Shown: positions 14,686 to 24,775 of the stretch, in pieces
How the letters are laid out: the number at the start of each line of letters is the position of its first letter
How positions within the stretch are numbered: position 1 is the stretch's first letter
Assembly (NCBI GenBank): GCA_950097245.1
Contig: CATNCS010000010.1
Span: 1 to 55,326, forward strand
Direction of reading: 5' to 3'
Source: an uncultured Oscillospiraceae bacterium
Lineage (GTDB): Bacteria; Bacillota; Clostridia; Oscillospirales; Oscillospiraceae
DNA length: 55,326 bases
Translations under genes and position numbers: made by a program
The notes under the pieces: model-generated
What the model was told of the DNA's origin: nothing
The model's input: the letters and a program-made list of their open reading frames with translations, nothing else
Database searches by the model: none

Positions 14686-16776
14686 TTAATTAAAAATATC
14701 CGGTGTGTCGGCAAAGAGCCGGCGCACCCGCTCCCACACGGGCCGGTTCTCCGGCCGGGTGAGCCGGGGGTCCTGGTCCAGCAGAGTCCGGGCGGCCTCC
14801 TGGGCCTGGCTGAGCAGGCGCATGTCCCCGGCCAGGTCGGCCAGCTTCATCTGGGGCAGGCCGTGCTGCCGGTTGCCGAAGAAGTCCCCCGGCCCCCGGG
14901 CCTTCAGGTCCTCCTCGGAGATCTTGAAGCCGTCGGTGGTGGAGGCCAGGGTGTGCAGCCGCTCCATGGCCTCCAGGCTGCGGGTGCCGGTGATGAGGAC
15001 GCAGTGGGAGGGGTGCTGTCCCCGCCCCACACGCCCCCGGAGCTGGTGGAGCTGGCTGAGGCCGAAGCGGTCGGCGTTCTCAATGATGATGAGGGAGGCG
15101 TTGGGCACGTCCACCCCCACCTCCACCACCGTCGTGGCCACCAGCACCTGGGTCTGGCCGGAGGAAAAGGCGGACATGGCCGCCTCCTTCTCCCGAGGCT
15201 TCATCTTCCCGTGGAGGATGCCCAGCCGCAGGTCGGGGAAGACCTCCCGCTGGAGCTTGTCCGCGTAGGTCTTCACCGCCTTCAGGTTCAGGGCGGGGGA
15301 CTCCTCCCCGGGGAGGGCGGCGTCCGGGTTCTCCTCCACCGCGGGGCAGATGATGTACACCTGACGGCCCTCGGCCACCTGCTTGCGGACAAAGTTGTAC
15401 ATCCGCTGCCGCTTGTCCTCCCGGACCACGTAGGTGGCGATGGGGGTGCGGCCCGGGGGGAGCTGGTCGATTACCGACACATCCAGGTCGCCGTAGATAA
15501 TCAGGGCCAGGGTCCGGGGGATGGGGGTGGCCGACATGACCAGTACATGGGGGGCGGCGTTCTCCCCGCCCTTGGCGGCCAGGGCGGCCCGCTGGGCCAC
15601 CCCGAAGCGGTGCTGTTCGTCGGCCACGATGAGGGCCAGCCGGCGGAAGGCCACCCCCTCGGAGATGAGGGCGTGGGTGCCCACGATAAAGTCGATGTCC
15701 CCCGCCTCCAGGGCGGACCGGGTCTTCTTCTTCTCCGCCGCCGTCATGGAGCCGGTGAGCAGCCCTACCCGTACCCCGGCGGGGGCAAGCAAAGCGGACA
15801 GGGACTTGTAGTGCTGCTCGGCCAGCACCTCGGTGGGGGCCATGAGGGCCCCCTGACAGCCGGTGCCGGCGCACAGCCAGCCGGCGTAGGCCGCTACAAC
15901 GGTTTTGCCCGAGCCCACGTCCCCCTGGACCAGCCGGTTCATGGGCCTTCCGCCGGCCATGTCGGCGGACACCTCGTCCATCACCCGGCTCTGGGCGCCC
16001 GTGGGGGCGAAGGGGAGAAGGGCCAGAAAGTCCCCCTTGGGCCGGGGCGGGATGGGGAAGCCCTCCCCCTCCCGGCCCCGGCGGCTCTTTAAAAAGTGGA
16101 GGCCCACCGCCAGGTAGAACAGCTCCTCGAAGGCCAGCCGCCGCCGGGCCAGAGCGAGCGCCTTTTCGTCCTCGGGAAAGTGGATGTTTTTGACGGAAAA
16201 TTCCGCCGCCGCCAGGCTGTGGGCCTGGCGGATATGCTGGGGGAGGGTCTCGGGAATCCCCTGGGCGCAGGGCAGGGCCTGCCGCACCAGAGCGGCCAGC
16301 ATGTGGTTGGAGATGCCCGCCGTCAGCCGGTAGACGGGCATGATGCGGCCGGTGAAGGACTGCTTGTCCATCCGCTCGAAAATGGGGTTGACCATGGTCC
16401 GCCGCCGGCCCTGGACCTCCACCGCGCCGTAAAAGATGTACTCCTCCCCCGCCCGGATGGCACGCTCAATGTAGCCCTGGTTGAAGAAGGTGAGGTGGAG
16501 GGCTCCGGTGTGGTCCACCACCTTCACCTGGACCAGCTCCAGCCCCTTCCGGATGCGGGACAGACGGGGGTGCTCCGCCGCCATGGCGGCGACGCACACC
16601 CGCCCCTCAGGGGGGGCCTCCGCTACGGTGTAGATCTTTCGCCGGTCCTCGTAGTCCCGGGGGTACCAGGTGAGGAGATCCCCGGCGGTGGTCAGACCCA
16701 GCTTTTCCAGCTTTTTGGCCCGGGCCTCCCCCACGCCGGGGAAGTCGGTGAGGGGGGTGCCGGGGGTTACGTCCAT
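14686..16776 (-). CDS. recG: ATP-dependent DNA helicase RecG
   Basis: It remodels stalled replication forks and branched DNA. 696 residues, full length. An N-terminal wedge/OB domain (PLTDFPGVGEARAKKL, then TWYPRDYEDR) leads to helicase motifs: GDVGSGKTVVAAYAG (Walker A), APTEVLAEQHY, GTHALI, DEQHRFGVAQR (Walker B, DEQH box), MSATPIPRT, then LHGKMKPREKE, VATTVVEVGVDVPNA, and RGRVGRGQHPSHC (motif VI, arginine finger region). The RecG C-terminal wedge (RGPGDFFGNRQHGLP) is present. Start ATG with AGGAGG upstream; promoter at 16809-16837; cotranscribed with the C_GCAxxG gene. Confidence 0.97.
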   Translation of the reverse strand: MDVTPGTPLTDFPGVGEARAKKLEKLGLTTAGDLLTWYPRDYEDRRKIYTVAEAPPEGRVCVAAMAAEHPRLSRIRKGLELVQVKVVDHTGALHLTFFNQGYIERAIRAGEEYIFYGAVEVQGRRRTMVNPIFERMDKQSFTGRIMPVYRLTAGISNHMLAALVRQALPCAQGIPETLPQHIRQAHSLAAAEFSVKNIHFPEDEKALALARRRLAFEELFYLAVGLHFLKSRRGREGEGFPIPPRPKGDFLALLPFAPTGAQSRVMDEVSADMAGGRPMNRLVQGDVGSGKTVVAAYAGWLCAGTGCQGALMAPTEVLAEQHYKSLSALLAPAGVRVGLLTGSMTAAEKKKTRSALEAGDIDFIVGTHALISEGVAFRRLALIVADEQHRFGVAQRAALAAKGGENAAPHVLVMSATPIPRTLALIIYGDLDVSVIDQLPPGRTPIATYVVREDKRQRMYNFVRKQVAEGRQVYIICPAVEENPDAALPGEESPALNLKAVKTYADKLQREVFPDLRLGILHGKMKPREKEAAMSAFSSGQTQVLVATTVVEVGVDVPNASLIIIENADRFGLSQLHQLRGRVGRGQHPSHCVLITGTRSLEAMERLHTLASTTDGFKISEEDLKARGPGDFFGNRQHGLPQMKLADLAGDMRLLSQAQEAARTLLDQDPRLTRPENRPVWERVRRLFADTPDIFN

Positions 16777-16808
16777 GGGAGAGGCCTCCTTTCGCTGCGG
16801 TTTGCCCT

Positions 16809-16837
16809 ATTTTAACACAGCTTGGCCGGGGAGTAAA
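16809..16837 (-). promoter_or_regulatory. Promoter of recG
   Basis: Minus strand: TTTACT, 17 bases, TAAAAT, about 33 bases before the recG ATG. Confidence 0.6.
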
Positions 16838-16852
16838 GGCGAAGAATGGGGG

Positions 16853-16881
16853 TTGTCATGAGGGGCGGGGGCGGGTATAAT
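16853..16881 (+). promoter_or_regulatory. Promoter of the D-2-hydroxyacid dehydrogenase gene
   Basis: TTGTCA, a G-rich 17-base spacer, TATAAT; diverges from the recG promoter. The transcript would cross two palindromic repeats before the start codon. Confidence 0.7.
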
Positions 16882-16890
16882 TAGAAGAGC

Positions 16891-16949
16891 GGGCGCATAA
16901 TATGCGCCCCTACATTGCCTTGCCTGTAGGGACGGATATTATCCGCCCG
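16891..16949. repeat. Palindromic mosaic repeat in the dehydrogenase leader
   Basis: First hairpin GGGCGCATAATATGCGCCC ending CCTAC, second hairpin beginning GTAGG with GGATATTATCC core. The two cores differ but are each self-complementary. Confidence 0.85.
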
Positions 16950-16971
16950 AAATTTGAAAGGAGCACCGCCC

Positions 16972-17904
16972 ATGTCTGAATACATCCTGAACCTCCTTCC
17001 CCTCCACGAGGGGGAGCGGGAGGAGTTTGAGGCCATCGCCCCCGGGGCCGTCCACGTCTGCGCCGGCCGCCGCACCGTCACCCCGGAACAGCTGGCCCAG
17101 GCCACCGTGATCTTCGGCTGGCCGCGGCCGAAGATGATGAGGGAGGCCGCCCGCCTGAAGTGGTTCCAGACCATGTGGGCGGGTACCGAGGAGTACGCAG
17201 GAATGCTGCCGGAGGGGGTGCTGTTTACCTCCTCCAGCGGGTCCAACAGCCGCAGCGTGGCCGAACACATGCTCACCGGCCTGCTGGCCGTCTGCCGCCG
17301 CCTGCCCCTCTATATGGACAGCCAGCGGGCCCACGTCTGGAAGGACGAAGGCCCCATGAAGACCATCCTGGGCGGCACTGTGCTGGTGCTGGGGGCAGGC
17401 AACGTGGGCTCCACCTTTGCCGGGCTGTGCCAGGGCCTGGGAGCCAGGACCATCGGCCTGAAGCGGACTGTCACCGGTCCCGTTGAGGGCTTTGACCAGG
17501 TGCGCACGATGGATGAGCTGGACAGCCTCCTCCCCCAGGCCGACGTGGTGGCCCTCACCCTGCCCCACTCCCCCCAGACGGTCCGCCTGATGGACGAAGG
17601 CCGCATCGCCCGGATGAAGGACGACGCCGTCCTCATCAGCGCCGGCCGGGGGACCGTGCTGGACCAGGACGCCCTGGTAAAGGCTATGACCGCCGGCAAG
17701 CTGTGGGGCGCCGCCCTGGACGTCACCGACCCGGAGCCCCTCCCCCCGGACAGCCCCCTGTGGAACGTGCCCAACCTGCTCCTTACCCCCCACGTGGCCG
17801 GGGGCATGCGGCTGGAAATCACCCGCCGGAAGTGCGTGGAGATGGCCCAGGAGAACCTGCGGCGGTATCTGGCCGGGGAGAAGCTGGAAAATTTGGTGCG
17901 CTGA
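16972..17904 (+). CDS. D-2-hydroxyacid dehydrogenase (NAD-dependent)
   Basis: A protein of 310 residues from ATG 16972 with GAAAGGAG upstream. It is a D-isomer 2-hydroxyacid dehydrogenase fold: substrate domain (MWAGTEEY in place of the usual loop), Rossmann motif VLVLGAGNVGST (about 135-146), then the catalytic triad in order: Arg in SAGRGTVLDQDAL, Glu in DVTDPEPLP, His in LTPHVAGG. It reduces a 2-oxoacid or oxidises a D-2-hydroxyacid; the exact substrate is undetermined, and the divergent substrate loop argues against assigning SerA or LdhA. It stands alone between repeats. Confidence 0.88.
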   Translation: MSEYILNLLPLHEGEREEFEAIAPGAVHVCAGRRTVTPEQLAQATVIFGWPRPKMMREAARLKWFQTMWAGTEEYAGMLPEGVLFTSSSGSNSRSVAEHMLTGLLAVCRRLPLYMDSQRAHVWKDEGPMKTILGGTVLVLGAGNVGSTFAGLCQGLGARTIGLKRTVTGPVEGFDQVRTMDELDSLLPQADVVALTLPHSPQTVRLMDEGRIARMKDDAVLISAGRGTVLDQDALVKAMTAGKLWGAALDVTDPEPLPPDSPLWNVPNLLLTPHVAGGMRLEITRRKCVEMAQENLRRYLAGEKLENLVR

Positions 17905-17910
17905 TGAAAG

Positions 17911-17934
17911 GAGCGGACGCTTTGGCGTCCGCTC
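17911..17934 (+). terminator. Hairpin after the dehydrogenase gene
   Basis: GAGCGGACGC and GCGTCCGCTC pair perfectly around TTTG six bases after the stop. The following CCAAAAAC is not U-rich, so efficiency is uncertain. Confidence 0.5.
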
Positions 17935-17962
17935 CCAAAAACTTTCGTCCCCCCGCAGGGAC

Positions 17963-18148
17963 AAGGCTCCTTTGGCAAAGGAGCTGGCACGGCCGCAGGC
18001 CGTGACTGAGGATTGTATTTCGCGAAGCGAAATATACGAAGTAAACGAGGTCTCTGCTAACCTCATTTGCTCCGCACATTTTGGCTGCGCCAAAATACAA
18101 TCCTCCGCCCCAGTGTGCGCACTGGGGCACCTCCTTTCAAAAGGAGGC
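17963..18148. repeat. MITE-like palindromic element, copy A
   Basis: About 185 bases made of nested palindromes: AGGCTCCTTTGG/CAAAGGAGCT at the left end, GGCCGCAGGCC, CGCGAAGCG, TTTTGGCTGCGCCAAAA, CCCAGTGTGCGCACTGGG and CTCCTTTCAAAAGGAG at the right end. GAGGATTGTATTT and AAATACAATCCTC are subterminal inverted repeats. The same element lies inverted at 36751-36933 with base differences. No transposase frame is present, as for non-autonomous elements. Confidence 0.75.
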
Positions 18149-18174
18149 TTTTTCTGCTTCACTGTGAAATAATG

Positions 18175-18429
18175 CTAATCCTTCCAATCCCACCAGTTCT
18201 GCTTGTCCGGCGGGCAGCTGCCGTGCTCGGCGTAGTGGACCGCCAGGCGGTAGACGTACAGCACGCACCGGTCCACCTGACAGCCCTGGGACAGGCAGTC
18301 CCGGCGGTACAGCTCCTCCGGGTCCTGCCCCTTCAGGCTGTCCAGGGTGGGACAGCCGATGCGCTCCAGGTGCCGGGCCATGTTGGGCCCCACACCGGGA
18401 ATGGCCTCCAGCTCTGACTTTTTCCTCAT
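18175..18429 (-). CDS. Cdd1-family helix-hairpin-helix protein
   Basis: A protein of 84 residues. Begins MRKKSELEAIPGVGPNMARH, a helix-hairpin-helix (IPGVGP) that suggests nucleic-acid binding, followed by DPEELYRRDCL, VDRCVLYVYRLAVHYAEH and the aromatic tail WWDWKD. This matches the pathogenicity-locus Cdd1 family, common in clostridia, function unknown. Its start overlaps the end of the second uma2 gene by four bases, so it is the last gene of the asnS-uma2-cdd1 operon. Confidence 0.85.
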   Translation of the reverse strand: MRKKSELEAIPGVGPNMARHLERIGCPTLDSLKGQDPEELYRRDCLSQGCQVDRCVLYVYRLAVHYAEHGSCPPDKQNWWDWKD

Positions 18430-18998
18430 GCGGGAAACACTTTGCTCAGCTCGATGAAGCAGCCGTCCAGAACGTTGACCTTGGCCACGTCCTTTGGTCC
18501 ATAGACCTCGTGGAGCTGCAAGCTGCTGCCGTTGAGCAAAAAGACCTGGACTGTCTTTTGCTCCGGGGAGACCACCCAGTACTCCCGGACCCCGGCCCGC
18601 TGGTACAGATTCAGCTTGACCAGCAGGTCGTGCCGGGTGCTGGAGGGGGAGAGGACCTCCAGTGTCAGATCGGGCGCGCCCTTGCAGCCGCGCTCGTCCA
18701 GCTGATCCCGGTTGCAGACAATGGAGATGTCCGGTTGTACCACCGTCTGCACATCCTCCGGCCGGTCGCCCTCCTGTTCAAACAGGCGGACGTCAAAGGG
18801 GGCGGAAATCACACGGCATTTCTTACCCTCCAGATAATTGGCAAGCTGCCTGGACAACTCCATACTGATAAGCTGATGGACCGTTGCCGGGGAAGCCAGC
18901 AGGAACGCCTCCCCGTCGATCAGCTCATACCGCTCGGGCCCCTCCCACAGCAGATAGTCCGCATAGGTATATTGCTCTTTTTTCGCTGGCAGTGCCAT
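18426..18998 (-). CDS. Uma2-family protein, second copy
   Basis: A protein of 190 residues with the same fold as the one at 4347-4919 but only distantly similar. Conserved blocks: YELIDGEAFLLASPA, VVQPDISIVCN, PDLTLEVLSPSSTRHD with the E-V-L active-site-type strand, LNLYQRAGVREYWVV. AAGGAGG precedes the ATG, which lies 12 bases after the asnS stop. The role of Uma2 proteins is unsettled; restriction-type nuclease activity is predicted from the fold, not shown. Confidence 0.87.
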   Translation of the reverse strand: MALPAKKEQYTYADYLLWEGPERYELIDGEAFLLASPATVHQLISMELSRQLANYLEGKKCRVISAPFDVRLFEQEGDRPEDVQTVVQPDISIVCNRDQLDERGCKGAPDLTLEVLSPSSTRHDLLVKLNLYQRAGVREYWVVSPEQKTVQVFLLNGSSLQLHEVYGPKDVAKVNVLDGCFIELSKVFPA

Positions 18999-19010
18999 GC
19001 CGTTTCCTCC

Positions 19011-20405
<1,395 letters not shown>

Positions 20406-20482
20406 ATTGATCCTCTCCAAATCGTGCAAAAATCGTTGGCCGCCGCCGGAATATCGGGCGGGACCGGTGTTCAGACCTGTCT

Positions 20483-20511
20483 ATTATAATGCTTTTTTTC
20501 CTTCCTGACAA
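20483..20511 (-). promoter_or_regulatory. Promoter of asnS operon
   Basis: Minus strand: TTGTCA, 17 bases, TATAAT. Confidence 0.75.
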
Positions 20512-20558
20512 GTATTTGCAGATGGGTTTATTTTAACGGAAAATTACTGCGGTTCGCT

Positions 20559-20587
20559 TTGACAACCTGGGGTTGATGTGGTATACT
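20559..20587 (+). promoter_or_regulatory. Promoter of the phosphorelay operon
   Basis: TTGACA, 17 bases, TATACT, with about 80 bases of leader. Confidence 0.75.
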
Positions 20588-20671
20588 ATAGCCTGAGTGA
20601 TTATCTGTCCCGTTGCGGACAGCGGCAGTTTACCGGCGGCAAAGGGCCTGGCAGACGAAGGAGTGAACAAC

Positions 20672-23230
20672 ATGAGACACAATAAGGTCCGCGGCGCTCT
20701 CAGCAAGTGGAGCAGTTGGCGGATCCTCTGGATATTGGGCCTGTTTGTTGCGGTGGCGGCGGTTGGAATGCTGGTCAGCCAGCAGCTGCTGCTGGACAAC
20801 GCCAGAACCATGGGCAAGAATCTGGTCACCAGCTACTCCAATGACGAAAACAATCAGCTCAGCGAATACGACCGCATCCTGACTATGGCCATGTTCTATA
20901 TGGAGGACATGGACAAGCAGGACGCGGACTCAGAGGAGTTTGAGACGTGGCTGGTGGACTTTTTTGATAAAAGCACCGCCTTAATCAACGCCAACAGCCT
21001 GGATATCTACGCGGTGCTGAACGGACAGGTCATCTCCGTCGACGGGGCCCGGGGCTGGGATTACAGCTATGAGAATCAGGCCTGGTACCGGCAGGCCATG
21101 GAGGCGGAGGGCGAGGTGATCTACACCGACGCCTACGCCAGCGACGTCTATGACGGCCAGATGGTGGTCACCGTTGCCGTCTCCGCCGCCGGAAGCAGCA
21201 ATGCCATCGCCTTTGACGTGCCGCTGGAGCATTTCCGGGCCGACCACACGGTTCAGGACCTGCCGTCGGGCGGCGCCTACTACGTGCTGGACCGCCGGGG
21301 CAGCCTGCTGTATTACAATATCCCCTTCGCGGCGGCGGAGGCGGACGTCCAGGTCTATGTGGAGAGCCTGTTCAACCGGGTGAACCGGGGGGAGCTGGAC
21401 GGAAAGAACAACTCCATTATCGGCATGCAGGGGCTGCAGCGGGGACTGTACTACCAGCGCACCGAAAACGACTGGCTGTGCATCCTCACCGTCCCCTATG
21501 AGACGCTGCTCCAGGGCGTGCAGAACATCCTGGTGTACTACGGCATCGGCCTGGTGCTGTTCCTGGGCATCGCCGTGGTCATATGGCTCCGGGACCGGAA
21601 GCTGAGCCGTACGGCCAAGCGCACCACAGAGACGGTGCAGGTTATGGGCGACATCTACTACGCCTTTTACCGCGTGAACATCCTGACCGGCACCTTTGAG
21701 ATGACAAAGCCCTCCGACTATGTTCGGGAGAGGATGTCCGGCGACACCGGAGACTACAACGAGCTGCTGAAGGTGATCGCCTCCGCCCTGGATGAGTGGA
21801 CCTCAGAGGACTTTATCCAAAACTTTACCCTGGAGAACATCCGGCAGCTGGTGGAGCAGGGCACCCGGGATTTCGGCGGCGAGTTCCTGCGGAAGTTCGG
21901 GGATGAGGAGCGCTGGATCAGCGTGCGGATGCTCACCGATCCGGAGAAGATCCCCAATGAGGTGGTCATCTGCTTCCGGGATGTGGAGAACGAGAAGGAG
22001 GAGCAGCAGCGCCAGGTCCGCCTGCTGAAGGGGGCCCTGTCCGCCGCCGAGCAGAGCGAGAAGTCTCAGCAGCAGTTCTTCTCCGTGATGAGCCACGATA
22101 TGCGCACTCCGCTGAACATCATCATCGGCATGACCGGCCTGGCCCTCCAGCCGGAGTGCAGCCGGGAGAAGATGTGGGACTACCTCAACAAGATCGGCGC
22201 CGCCAGCCAGCAGCTTCTGGCCCTCATCAACGACATTCTGGAGATCTCCCGCCTGGAGCAGGGAAATGTCTCCATGGAGATCAAGCCCTTTGATCTGGTG
22301 GAGATTCTGAATACCTGCCTCTCCGCGTTTCAGGCACAGGCCAGGACCCAGAATAAGACATTCCGGCTGTCTGTGGATGTGAAAAACCGGCTGGTCAAGG
22401 GGGACCCCGCCCGGCTGAGTCAAATTATTAACAACCTGGTCTCCAATTCCATGAAGTTTACCCAGGCCGGCGACAGCCTGACCGTTACGCTGCGGCAGAT
22501 GGACGAGGGCAAACGGAACAACTACCTCTTTGTGGTGGAGGACACGGGAGTCGGCATGTCGGAGGAGTTCCTGCCCAAGCTCTTTGATCCCTATGAGCGG
22601 GAGGTCCGCTTCGGCGCCAAGGATATTATGGGCACCGGTTTGGGCATGCCCATTGTGAAAAACCTGGTGGCCCGCATGGGCGGCCAGATCGCGGTCAGCA
22701 GCAAGCTGGGACAGGGGACCACCTTCTCGGTGACCATCCCCTTTGACGCCAGCGAGGCCCCCCTCCCGCAGGTGGAGCCGGAGCCCGTCCAGGCGCTCAA
22801 TCAGCTGGAGGGACGGCATATCCTGCTGGCGGAGGACAACCTTCTGAATATGGAGATTGCCACCGAGCTGCTGAAGATGCGGGGGGCTCAGGTGACCCCG
22901 GCGGAGGACGGCCGCAGGGCGCTGGAGGCCTTCCGGAGCGCCGCGCCCTTCACCTTCGACGCCGTTCTGATGGATATGCAGATGCCGGAGATGGACGGCT
23001 GCGAGGCCACCCGGGCCATCCGGGCCCTGAACCGGCCGGACGCCGGGACGGTGCCCATCATCGCGCTGACTGCCAACGCCTTTGCGGAAGATATCACCCG
23101 CACCACTCAGGCGGGCATGGACGCCCACCTGGCCAAGCCCATCAACGTGGAACAGTTGTGCGGCACGCTGACCAAGCTGATGTCCCAGAGCGACCGCGTC
23201 CGGGGTAAGACACCGACAAAAGAGGAGTGA
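20672..23230 (+). CDS. Hybrid sensor histidine kinase with receiver domain
   Basis: A protein of 852 residues from ATG 20672 with GAAGGAG upstream. Membrane segment 17-39, an extracellular sensor of Cache type (about 40-285, with AWYRQAMEAEGEVIYTDAY), second membrane segment about 290-312 (ILVYYGIGLVLFLGIAVVIW), a cytoplasmic PAS-like region, HisKA with the phosphoacceptor in MSHDMRTPLN (about His 474), HATPase (INNLVSNSMKF, VEDTGVGMS, GTGLGMPIVKNL), and a C-terminal receiver (ILLAEDN, phosphoacceptor Asp in MDMQMPEMDG about 768, ALTANA, KPI). Phosphate would pass from His to the receiver and then to the HPt protein encoded two genes on. Confidence 0.93.
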   Translation: MRHNKVRGALSKWSSWRILWILGLFVAVAAVGMLVSQQLLLDNARTMGKNLVTSYSNDENNQLSEYDRILTMAMFYMEDMDKQDADSEEFETWLVDFFDKSTALINANSLDIYAVLNGQVISVDGARGWDYSYENQAWYRQAMEAEGEVIYTDAYASDVYDGQMVVTVAVSAAGSSNAIAFDVPLEHFRADHTVQDLPSGGAYYVLDRRGSLLYYNIPFAAAEADVQVYVESLFNRVNRGELDGKNNSIIGMQGLQRGLYYQRTENDWLCILTVPYETLLQGVQNILVYYGIGLVLFLGIAVVIWLRDRKLSRTAKRTTETVQVMGDIYYAFYRVNILTGTFEMTKPSDYVRERMSGDTGDYNELLKVIASALDEWTSEDFIQNFTLENIRQLVEQGTRDFGGEFLRKFGDEERWISVRMLTDPEKIPNEVVICFRDVENEKEEQQRQVRLLKGALSAAEQSEKSQQQFFSVMSHDMRTPLNIIIGMTGLALQPECSREKMWDYLNKIGAASQQLLALINDILEISRLEQGNVSMEIKPFDLVEILNTCLSAFQAQARTQNKTFRLSVDVKNRLVKGDPARLSQIINNLVSNSMKFTQAGDSLTVTLRQMDEGKRNNYLFVVEDTGVGMSEEFLPKLFDPYEREVRFGAKDIMGTGLGMPIVKNLVARMGGQIAVSSKLGQGTTFSVTIPFDASEAPLPQVEPEPVQALNQLEGRHILLAEDNLLNMEIATELLKMRGAQVTPAEDGRRALEAFRSAAPFTFDAVLMDMQMPEMDGCEATRAIRALNRPDAGTVPIIALTANAFAEDITRTTQAGMDAHLAKPINVEQLCGTLTKLMSQSDRVRGKTPTKEE

Positions 23231-23236
23231 ACACTT

Positions 23237-24775
23237 ATGGCCCCCAAGAGAGAACAGCGCTATACCATCCTGGTGGCTGACGACTCGGAGATGAACCGGG
23301 CTATCCTGCGTTCCATGCTGGAGGAGTCCTATCATATTATCGAGGCGGAGGACGGCCTTCAGGCGGTAGCTGCCCTCCAGCAGATGGAACAGGAGATATC
23401 TTTGGTCCTGCTGGATATTGTAATGCCCAATATGGACGGATTTGGCGTGCTGTCAGCCATGAATAAGTACAATTGGATCGACAGCGTGCCCGTTATCATG
23501 ATCTCGGCGGAGAGCACCCACTCCTTTATCGAGCGGGCCTATGACATGGGCGTTACCGACTACATCAGCCGCCCCTTTGACATGATGGTGGTCCGCCGCC
23601 GGGTGATTAACACCATTATGCTCTATGCCAAGCAGCGCCGCCTGGCCAATATGGTAAATGAGCAGATCTATCAGAAGGAAAAGATCAACAACCTGATGAT
23701 CTCCATCCTCAGCCACATTGTGGAGTTCCGCAACGAGGAGAGCGGCCTGCATGTGCTCCACATCCAGACCATGACGGAGATCCTGCTGAAGAGCCTGATG
23801 CGCAAAACCGACAAGTACAAGCTGGACCGGGAGACCATCAACCTCATCAGTAACGCCTCCACCCTCCACGACGTGGGCAAGATCTGCATCCCCAGTGAGA
23901 TTCTCAACAAGCCGGGCCGGTTCACCGACGAGGAGTTTGCCATCATGAAGCAGCACTCCCAGATGGGGGCGGATATGATGAAGGGGGTCCCCTTTCAGGA
24001 CGAGCCGCTGGTGAAGTACGCCTATGAGATCTGCCGCTGGCACCACGAGCGGTACGACGGCCGGGGCTATCCCGACCGGCTGGTGGGGGAGGATATTCCC
24101 ATCTCCGCCCAGGTGGTCTCCCTGGCTGACGTGTATGACGCCCTGACCAGCGTCCGGGTCTATAAGCCGGCCCACTCCCACGAGAAGGCCCTGTCCATGA
24201 TCCTCAACGGCGAGTGCGGCGCGTTCCAGCCCCTGCTGCTGGAGTGCCTGGTGGAGAGCAGCGACATCATCCAGCGGGAGATGGCGGTGGACACCATCAC
24301 CCGGGGGGACCAGCGGGTGATGGAGAACACGGCGGCGGAGCTGGTGCAGTACGAGGACCTGTCCTCCACCGACCGCACCCTGAATATCCTGGAGAGGGAG
24401 CGGACCATCCACAGCTTCTTCAACGCAGTAACCCGGGATATTTTGTTTGAATATACCCAGAACCCCGCTATGCTCACCCTCTCCGCCAGAGGGGCGGAGC
24501 GGCTGGGCCTGGAGAGGACCACGGTGGAGCCCCTCCAGAACCAGCAGATGCAGGAGCTGACCAATCCCAACCAGCTGGCTGAGCTGGCCCGGCTGCTGCA
24601 GAGCACCACCCCCGAGGAGCCGGAGGTGGAGTATGACTGCGAGGCCCGGCTGAACGGCTGCCTGCGGCCGGTCCGCATTGTATGCCGGTCCCTGTGGTCC
24701 GCAGACGAGCCCCCCCAATATACCGGCGCCATTGGCAAGGTGACGGAGCGCAAGGAAAAGGAGGCAGCCCAATGA
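23237..24775 (+). CDS. Response regulator with HD-GYP domain and C-terminal PAS-like region
   Basis: A protein of 512 residues, six bases after the kinase. Receiver 10-130 with VADDS and Asp60 in LLDIVMPNMDG; then HD-GYP with HDVGK (about 211-215), the H-H-E-R-Y-D-G-R-G-Y-P block (about 268-279) and a downstream LADVYDALTS. HD-GYP domains hydrolyse cyclic di-GMP or related dinucleotides; the GYP signature reads GRGYP, so activity is plausible. After about residue 390 a PAS-like segment follows (HSFFNAVTRDILFEYT to YTGAIGKVTERK). Output would be phosphorylation-controlled c-di-GMP turnover. No GGDEF protein is in the window. Confidence 0.92.
   Translation: MAPKREQRYTILVADDSEMNRAILRSMLEESYHIIEAEDGLQAVAALQQMEQEISLVLLDIVMPNMDGFGVLSAMNKYNWIDSVPVIMISAESTHSFIERAYDMGVTDYISRPFDMMVVRRRVINTIMLYAKQRRLANMVNEQIYQKEKINNLMISILSHIVEFRNEESGLHVLHIQTMTEILLKSLMRKTDKYKLDRETINLISNASTLHDVGKICIPSEILNKPGRFTDEEFAIMKQHSQMGADMMKGVPFQDEPLVKYAYEICRWHHERYDGRGYPDRLVGEDIPISAQVVSLADVYDALTSVRVYKPAHSHEKALSMILNGECGAFQPLLLECLVESSDIIQREMAVDTITRGDQRVMENTAAELVQYEDLSSTDRTLNILERERTIHSFFNAVTRDILFEYTQNPAMLTLSARGAERLGLERTTVEPLQNQQMQELTNPNQLAELARLLQSTTPEEPEVEYDCEARLNGCLRPVRIVCRSLWSADEPPQYTGAIGKVTERKEKEAAQ

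Noticed and set aside
14670-14714. 15-residue N-terminal extension of the C_GCAxxG protein
   Set aside because: It lies inside the recG 3' end and lacks a ribosome site; AAGGAG precedes the ATG at 14667-14669.
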